A stretch of 11,207 bases of DNA from Nitrospirota bacterium (GTDB lineage Bacteria > Nitrospirota > Leptospirillia > Leptospirillales > Leptospirillaceae): assembly GCA_021828525.1 (NCBI GenBank), contig JAJZGM010000030.1, positions 1-11,207 on the forward strand, read 5' to 3'. How positions within the stretch are numbered: the stretch's first letter is position 1; each line of letters begins with the position of its first letter. This document shows positions 6,476-11,207 of this stretch, one piece after another. The translations under genes and the position numbers were made by a program. The notes beneath the pieces were generated by a model, which worked only from the letters and a program-made list of their open reading frames with translations, was not told where the DNA came from and made no database searches.

Positions 6476-7510
6476 ATGGAACAGTCTTCCCGCACTCCTC
6501 TTGGACCTCTGAAAGCCTTTCTTCTCTCCTCTCCGAAACGGACTCTCCTTCTCGCGATTCTTCTCTCCATGGCCGCTCTGGCCCTTTATTACTGGCGGAT
6601 TCCTCTTGGAGAACGTCTGGGCCTCATCCGTCCCGAGAGGATCCTTGTCGTCTCGGGAAACATCGAAGCCCACGAAAGCGTTCTGGGGTTCAAGACGATC
6701 CAGTCGCGCATCATCGTGCTCCCCTTTGACGAAGGGCAATCGGTCAAGGCCGGAACCCTGCTCGCCCGGGTCGAGGATTCCGACTACCGCCAGCAGGTGA
6801 CGATTTCCGAAACCAATCTCGCTGTCCAGAAGCGCCAGCTCTCTTCCACCCGGCAAAATCTTGTCGCGGCCCAAAAGACCCTGGTCAGCGATCTTGCAGA
6901 CCTTGAAATGAAGAAGCTTGCCTACGGGCGCAACCAGTTTCTGCTGAGCCACGACTATGTCACCACCAATGACCGGGATCTGGCCCGGACGGCTCTCAAG
7001 CAGTCCCAGGCCAATCTCGAGCGGGACCAGGCCCTGGAAAGGACGGCCGAGCGCAATGTCAGGCTGGGCGAAGCCTCCGTGAAGGCCGCCCGAGCCCAGC
7101 TTCGCATGTCCCGCATCATCCTTGGGTACACGACCCTGGTCGCTCCCTACGACGGGGTCATTCTGGTCCGCCAGTCGGAGATCGGGGAGATCGCCCAGCC
7201 GGGAACCCCCGTTGTAACCCTGGCCGACCTCGACCATATCTGGCTCCGGGCCTACATCAACGAAACGGATATTGCCCGGGTCCGCCTGGGAGCCAGGGCC
7301 ACCATCACCACCGACACCTATCCCGGCAAAAAATACGCGGGCCATGTCTCTTCCATCGCCTCGAATGCCGAGTTCACCCCGAAAACGGTCGAAACGCATG
7401 CCGAACGGGTCACCCTGGTCTATCGCATCAAGATCGACATCTACAACCCCACCCACGAACTGGTTCCAGGGCTCCCGGCCGATGCCGCCATCGAGGTGGC
7501 CCCCCCATGA
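6476..7510 (+). CDS. ybhG: HlyD/YbhG-type membrane fusion protein of an ABC efflux system
   Basis: A 344-residue periplasmic adaptor that should link the inner-membrane ABC transporter to an outer-membrane channel. An N-terminal membrane anchor spans about residues 23-39 after the basic 'SSPKR', with no lipobox cysteine. The lipoyl half-motif follows at about 56-100 ('VSGNIEAHESVLGFK' and 'EGQSVKAGTLLARVE'). A long charged helical hairpin at about 103-215 is consistent with a coiled coil, and the second lipoyl half is at 219-250 ('LVAPYDGVIL', 'GTPVVTLADL'). The C-terminal beta part contains 'FTPKTVETHAERVTLVYRIKI' split over 300-320, very like E. coli YbhG. The stop overlaps the next start as ATGA. 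No outer-membrane TolC-like gene is visible here. The substrate is not predictable from sequence; E. coli YbhG-type pumps have been linked to drug and cation export. Confidence 0.88.
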   Translation: MEQSSRTPLGPLKAFLLSSPKRTLLLAILLSMAALALYYWRIPLGERLGLIRPERILVVSGNIEAHESVLGFKTIQSRIIVLPFDEGQSVKAGTLLARVEDSDYRQQVTISETNLAVQKRQLSSTRQNLVAAQKTLVSDLADLEMKKLAYGRNQFLLSHDYVTTNDRDLARTALKQSQANLERDQALERTAERNVRLGEASVKAARAQLRMSRIILGYTTLVAPYDGVILVRQSEIGEIAQPGTPVVTLADLDHIWLRAYINETDIARVRLGARATITTDTYPGKKYAGHVSSIASNAEFTPKTVETHAERVTLVYRIKIDIYNPTHELVPGLPADAAIEVAPP

Positions 7511-8451
7511 CTCCGGAACCCGGCCCCATGGTCGAGGCCAAAAAACTCGTCAAGAATTTCCCGGGGGTCTTTGCCGTGAAGGAACTCTCCTTCTCTGTCG
7601 GAAAAGGGGAAATTTTCGGACTCGCAGGTCCCGACGGAGCCGGAAAGACCACGGTCATCCGACTTCTTGCAGGGGTGATGCCCCCCGACAGCGGGACCGC
7701 GACGATCGACGGCATCGACGTGGTCCGTGACCCGGAGAAGGCCAAGCAGCACCTGAGCTACATGCCCCAGCGTTTCGGACTTTACGAGGATCTGACCGTC
7801 GATGAAAACGTGCGGTTCTATGCCGATATTTTCGAGCTCCCCGTGGCCCTGCGCAATCAAAGGATCGGCCCCCTTCTGACCTCTTTCGGGATGGAACCCT
7901 TCCGCAAACGGCTGGCCGGCCAGCTTTCGGGAGGAATGAAACAGAAACTCGGCCTGGTCTGCGCCCTGATCCACACGCCCAAGATCCTTCTTTTGGACGA
8001 GCCGACCACGGGGGTGGACCCTGTCTCCCGCCGGGACTTCTGGAAGATTCTCTACGGCCTCAGGGAGGAGGGAGTCACGATCCTCATCTCGACCGCCTAC
8101 CTCGAGGAGGCGGAACGCTGCACCCGGCTGGCCCTCTTCCACCAGGGAGTCATGGCCTATTGCGACACCCCCGCCCATCTCAAGACCAAAATGCCGGGAA
8201 AGCTTCTCAATATCGCCTCCCCCCGGGCCCGGGAGATTCAGAAGAGGATCCAGTCCCTGGAGGGTCTCTCGGGAGCCCTTCTGATGGGGGACCATGTCCA
8301 TGTCGCCGTGGACGACGATCTCAAGCGTATCCCCGAAATCACCCGGGCCCTTGCGGAGGCGGGACTTCCCTTCGACCCGGTGACCGTCACGGAGCCGACC
8401 ATGGAAGATCTCTTTCTGGCCCTGCTCAAGACAAAGGGGGCCTCTCCGTGA
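7507..8451 (+). CDS. ABC transporter ATPase, equivalent to the N-terminal half of YbhF
   Basis: A 314-residue ATP-binding subunit of an ABC-2 exporter. Walker A is 'GPDGAGKTT' (41-49), the Q-loop glutamine is Gln88, the signature is 'LSGGMKQ' (140-146), and Walker B is 'ILLLDEP' (160-166) with catalytic Glu165 present. The switch histidine is missing: 'STAYLEEAE' has Ala197 where the family usually has His. A C-terminal extension of about 100 residues follows the ATPase core, ending in 'TMEDLFLALL'. The ATG at 7507 overlaps the previous stop as ATGA and follows GAGGTGG (7493-7499) by 7 nt; Met8 (7528) is a weaker alternative. In E. coli YbhF the two ATPase halves are one protein, whereas here they are separate genes. 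It probably pairs with the next gene product to form a heterodimer. Confidence 0.9.
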   Translation: MTPEPGPMVEAKKLVKNFPGVFAVKELSFSVGKGEIFGLAGPDGAGKTTVIRLLAGVMPPDSGTATIDGIDVVRDPEKAKQHLSYMPQRFGLYEDLTVDENVRFYADIFELPVALRNQRIGPLLTSFGMEPFRKRLAGQLSGGMKQKLGLVCALIHTPKILLLDEPTTGVDPVSRRDFWKILYGLREEGVTILISTAYLEEAERCTRLALFHQGVMAYCDTPAHLKTKMPGKLLNIASPRAREIQKRIQSLEGLSGALLMGDHVHVAVDDDLKRIPEITRALAEAGLPFDPVTVTEPTMEDLFLALLKTKGASP

Positions 8452-9410
8452 CGGAGGTCGCCCCGAAGGGGCCGGCCATCGTCGTCGAAGATCTGGTCAA
8501 GCGGTTCGGAGACTTCACCGCCGTCGACCATATCAGCTTTCATGTGGAGCGGGGCACCATCATCGGCTTTCTCGGTCCGAACGGCGCCGGAAAGTCGACC
8601 ACCATCCGGATGCTGTGCGGACTCCTGAGACCCTCCGGAGGACGCGCCTTCGTCTCGGGAATCGATGTCGCGAAGGATCCGGAGACGGTCCGGGAACATA
8701 TCGGCTACATGTCCCAGAAGTTCTCCCTCTACGGGGACCTGACGGTCATGGAGAACCTGAGATTTTTCGGAGGGATCTACCGTGTCCCCAGGACGATCCT
8801 CCCCGAACGTATCCGTTTTGCCGTCACGATGGCGGGACTCGAGGGCCGGGAGGACTCTCTGGTCTCGACGCTGGCGGGTGGATGGAAACAGCGACTGGCC
8901 CTGGGATGCGCCATCCTTCACCGCCCTCCCATCCTTTTTCTCGACGAGCCGACCTCCGGTGTCGACCCCGAGTCGAGGCGGCGCTTCTGGGACCTGATCC
9001 ATTCCCTCTCCGAAGACGGGGTCACCATCGTGGTCTCCACCCACTACATGGATGAGGCGGAATATTGCAACACCATCGCCCTGATCAACCGGGGGAGGCT
9101 CCTGACACTGGAAAGTCCCACCACCCTGAAAAAACGGAATCTGGGCGGCGACCTTCTGTCGATCGAATGCGGAGACATCGGGAAGGCGATCAGTCTCCTT
9201 GAAGGGCAACCCGGGATTCTCGACATCGCGGCCTTCGGAAATGCGGTTCATCTCCTTGTCGACCCAGAGAAGATCTCCCCCGGCGATCTTGAGGGCCGTC
9301 TCACCGCCGGAGGGGTCCCGGTGAACCGGATCGGCCGGATCGAACCCTCCATCGACGACATCTTTGTCCGGATGGTGGGGGAGAACAGCCCCCAGGGGGG
9401 CGCCGGATGA
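8448..9410 (+). CDS. ABC transporter ATPase, equivalent to the C-terminal half of YbhF
   Basis: A 320-residue ATP-binding subunit, the presumed partner of the preceding ATPase. Walker A is 'GPNGAGKST' (43-51), the Q-loop is Gln90, Walker B is 'ILFLDEP' (162-168) with Glu167, and the switch His199 is present in 'STHYMDEAE'. The signature is altered to 'LAGGWKQ' (142-148) in place of LSGGQ. The C-terminal extension ends in a conserved 'SIDDIFVRMV' segment. The GTG at 8448 was chosen because it overlaps the previous stop as GTGA, follows AAAGGGGG (8433-8440) by 7 nt, and places the ATPase domain at the usual distance. Longer in-frame forms starting at 8160 would lie inside the previous gene and add a low-complexity shadow translation. 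The stop overlaps the next start as ATGA. Confidence 0.9.
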   Translation: MTEVAPKGPAIVVEDLVKRFGDFTAVDHISFHVERGTIIGFLGPNGAGKSTTIRMLCGLLRPSGGRAFVSGIDVAKDPETVREHIGYMSQKFSLYGDLTVMENLRFFGGIYRVPRTILPERIRFAVTMAGLEGREDSLVSTLAGGWKQRLALGCAILHRPPILFLDEPTSGVDPESRRRFWDLIHSLSEDGVTIVVSTHYMDEAEYCNTIALINRGRLLTLESPTTLKKRNLGGDLLSIECGDIGKAISLLEGQPGILDIAAFGNAVHLLVDPEKISPGDLEGRLTAGGVPVNRIGRIEPSIDDIFVRMVGENSPQGGAG

Positions 9411-10543
9411 GATGGGGACGGATCCGGGCGATCGCGATCAAGGAGACCATCCAGATCCGGCGTGACACACGGAGCCTGATCATCGCCCTCTTCATGCCCT
9501 TCATGCAGATGATCCTCCTGGGATACGGCGTGAACCTCGACATCAAACATCTGCCCGTTTGCGTCTATGACCGGGAAGGAAGCCAGAACAGCCAGGCCCT
9601 TCTCAAGCATTTCCAGGCCTCGGAATATTTCTCGATCATCGCGGTCCTCAAGGACTACCGTGAGGCGAAGGCCGCTTTGGACAGCGACCGCTGCCGGATC
9701 GTGATCGCCATCCCCCACGACTTCTCGCAGAAACTCTCCGACTCGGGCGGCAGCACCGTGCAGGTTCTGGCCGACGCAAGCGACGACAACACCGCCAACA
9801 TTGCCATCGGCTATGCCCAGTCGGTCGTCGGCGAATTTGCCGGAAATCTCGCCGTAGCGGCCCAGGGCTTCGGGGGATCCCCCGCCAGGCTCACCCAGGG
9901 GGTGGATCTCGAGGAGAGGGTCTGGTACAACGAGGATCTCGACAGCCGCAACTACATCATTCCCGGGGTCGTGGCCCTCATCATGGCCCTGGTGGGGGCG
10001 CTCCTGACCTCACTTACCATTTCCCGGGAATGGGAGCGGGGCACGATGGAGCTTCTGATCTCGACCCCCGTCCAGCCTTCCGAAGTCATGCTGGGCAAGC
10101 TCCTGCCCTATTTTGCCATCGGAATGCTGGATGCCGTCTTCTGTCTCGTCTTTTCCGTCTTCTGGTTCCATGTCCCCTTCCGGGGAAGCCTCTTCGCCCT
10201 CTTTTTCACGACCTCCCTCTTTCTTGTGGTCGTGCTCGGAGTGGGATTTCTCATTTCGGCCGCCATCAAGAGCCAGGTGGGAGCCTCGCAGATCGCCGTC
10301 CTCGTAACCCTGCTCCCGACCTCCCTTCTTTCCGGCTACGCCTTTCCCATCGACCAGATGCCCCCTCTCGTGCAGTGGGTGACCACCCTGGTCTTCGCAC
10401 GATATTACGTCACCATCCTGAAGGCCCTGTTCCTGAAAGGCTCCGTCCTGGAAGATCTCATAAGGCCTGTGCTGGCCATGGGGATCTACGCCATGGTCGT
10501 GGCCTTCCTGGCCGGACGTGCCTTCAAGAAAAGACTGGACTGA
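9407..10543 (+). CDS. ybhS: ABC-2 type permease, YbhS-like
   Basis: A 378-residue inner-membrane permease subunit. One transmembrane helix lies near the N-terminus (about 23-42, 'LFMPFMQMILLGYGVNLDI'). A large extracytoplasmic domain follows (about 43-180), then five more helices at about 183-205, 232-253, 262-286, 293-311 and 350-371. The cytoplasmic 'SREWERGTMELLISTPV' loop (206-222) is the ABC-2 coupling segment that contacts the ATPases, and 'LLSGYAFPIDQMP' (307-319) is also typical. N-terminal 'KETIQIRRD' is shared with the next gene. The assignment as the first of two permeases (YbhS rather than YbhR) rests on gene order. It ends with TGA at 10541, 9 bp before the next start and in the same reading frame. 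Confidence 0.88.
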   Translation: MRWGRIRAIAIKETIQIRRDTRSLIIALFMPFMQMILLGYGVNLDIKHLPVCVYDREGSQNSQALLKHFQASEYFSIIAVLKDYREAKAALDSDRCRIVIAIPHDFSQKLSDSGGSTVQVLADASDDNTANIAIGYAQSVVGEFAGNLAVAAQGFGGSPARLTQGVDLEERVWYNEDLDSRNYIIPGVVALIMALVGALLTSLTISREWERGTMELLISTPVQPSEVMLGKLLPYFAIGMLDAVFCLVFSVFWFHVPFRGSLFALFFTTSLFLVVVLGVGFLISAAIKSQVGASQIAVLVTLLPTSLLSGYAFPIDQMPPLVQWVTTLVFARYYVTILKALFLKGSVLEDLIRPVLAMGIYAMVVAFLAGRAFKKRLD

Positions 10544-10552
10544 GACGGAGCC

Positions 10553-11207
10553 ATGTTCGAACGGATCATCCGCATCCTTGTCAAGGAACTTCTCGAGATC
10601 AGGCGAGACCGGTGGGCCATGTTCCGCCTGATCGTGCCGCCCCTTATGCAGATGCTGATCTTCGGCTATGCGGCAACCTTCGAGGTCTATCACGTCAACA
10701 CTGTCATCCTCGACCGGGACCACTCCCAGGAAAGCCGGGAGCTCATCTCCCACTTCGTCGCCAGCACGCGCTTCGATGTCGTGAAAATCGCCGGGACGGA
10801 ACAAGATGTCCGCCGGGCGATCGACGACGGAACCGCAACGGTGGGGATCACCATACAGCCGCGATTTGCAGCCTATCTCCTGAAGGGACAAAAGGCCCCC
10901 GTCCAGGTCGTGGTCGACGGAACGAACTCCAACACCGCCCTGATCGCCCTGGGCTATGTCGAACAGATCGCGGCGACCTATTCGGCCAATGCGGGAAGCA
11001 CCTTTGCGACACGGATCCCGGGCGGAATCACGGCCCGGGTGGTCGACCTCGGGATGGCCCAGCGTCCCTGGTTCAACCCTGATCTGGACGGACGATGGTT
11101 TTTCGTCCCGGGGGTGGTGGGAACGCTTTCGCTGATCCTCACCGTCTCCCTGACCGCCTCCGCCGTCGTCCGGGAGCGGGAGATCGGGACGCTCGAACAG
11201 ATCATGG
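10553..11207 (+). CDS. ybhR: ABC-2 type permease, YbhR-like, 3'-truncated by the window edge
   Basis: An open frame of 218 codons runs off the end of the window, so roughly the N-terminal 60% of a family protein of about 370-380 residues is visible. It begins 'MFERIIRILVKELLEIRRD', with a first transmembrane helix at about 23-42. An extracytoplasmic domain extends to about 180, and a second helix starts near 183. The coupling loop 'RERE-IGTLEQIM' is just reached at the end. It is a paralogue of the preceding permease: compare 'WFNPDLDGRWFFVPGVVG' with 'WYNEDLDSRNYIIPGVVA' there. The GGAG at 10547-10550 is only 2 nt from the ATG, an unusually short spacing, but the in-frame TGA at 10541 leaves little room for another start. 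It would form the permease heterodimer with the upstream protein. Confidence 0.85.
   Translation, partial: MFERIIRILVKELLEIRRDRWAMFRLIVPPLMQMLIFGYAATFEVYHVNTVILDRDHSQESRELISHFVASTRFDVVKIAGTEQDVRRAIDDGTATVGITIQPRFAAYLLKGQKAPVQVVVDGTNSNTALIALGYVEQIAATYSANAGSTFATRIPGGITARVVDLGMAQRPWFNPDLDGRWFFVPGVVGTLSLILTVSLTASAVVREREIGTLEQIM

Noticed and set aside
8160..8447. A 96-codon N-terminal extension of the second ATPase
   Set aside because: It lies inside the first ATPase gene in another frame and is low-complexity. The GTG at 8448 has a ribosome binding site and the correct domain spacing.

Overview
The window is a GC-rich stretch of bacterial chromosome. Every gene I can support lies on the + strand, and genes are packed tightly with repeated 4-bp stop/start overlaps. 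A diderm (Gram-negative-type) host is suggested by an efflux system whose membrane fusion protein must span a periplasm. The RuBisCO-like protein, the many sensory GAF/PAS domains on a diguanylate cyclase and the overall codon style fit an acidophilic Nitrospirota such as Leptospirillum. That assignment is an impression from recall, not a proof.

Region 1 (1-2967) is a methionine salvage operon. It reads acireductone dioxygenase (mtnD, 5' end missing), a RuBisCO-like 2,3-diketo-5-methylthiopentyl-1-phosphate enolase (mtnW), its phosphatase partner (mtnX) and methylthioribulose-1-phosphate dehydratase (mtnB). Together they convert methylthioribulose-1-phosphate to the 2-keto acid precursor of methionine. 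The order of action is MtnB, MtnW, MtnX, MtnD, while the gene order is D-W-X-B. The route is the Bacillus-type one, with a separate enolase and phosphatase, rather than the fused MtnC enzyme.

Region 2 (2968-6031) is a 118-bp leader with possible RNA structure, followed by one large cytosolic signalling gene with the order PAS-GAF-GAF-GAF-PAS-GGDEF. Its diguanylate cyclase active site and its RxxD inhibitory site are both intact.

Region 3 (6032-6475) is a tRNA-Cys(GCA) gene with its own promoter and a probable terminator. It is followed by a control region of about 200 bp containing a candidate promoter and inverted and direct repeats.

Region 4 (6476-11207, running off the end) is an ABC-2 type efflux operon of the YbhG-YbhF-YbhS-YbhR type: a membrane fusion protein, two separate ATPase genes (a single fused protein in E. 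coli), and two permeases, the second truncated by the window edge. The two ATPases carry complementary departures from the consensus, so one composite ATP site looks degenerate and the other canonical.

I found no mobile element, CRISPR array, phage gene, or complete gene on the minus strand. I do not see a wholly new system. The most interesting points are the RuBisCO-like enolase with unusual active-site positions, the split asymmetric ATPase pair, and the leader in front of the cyclase.
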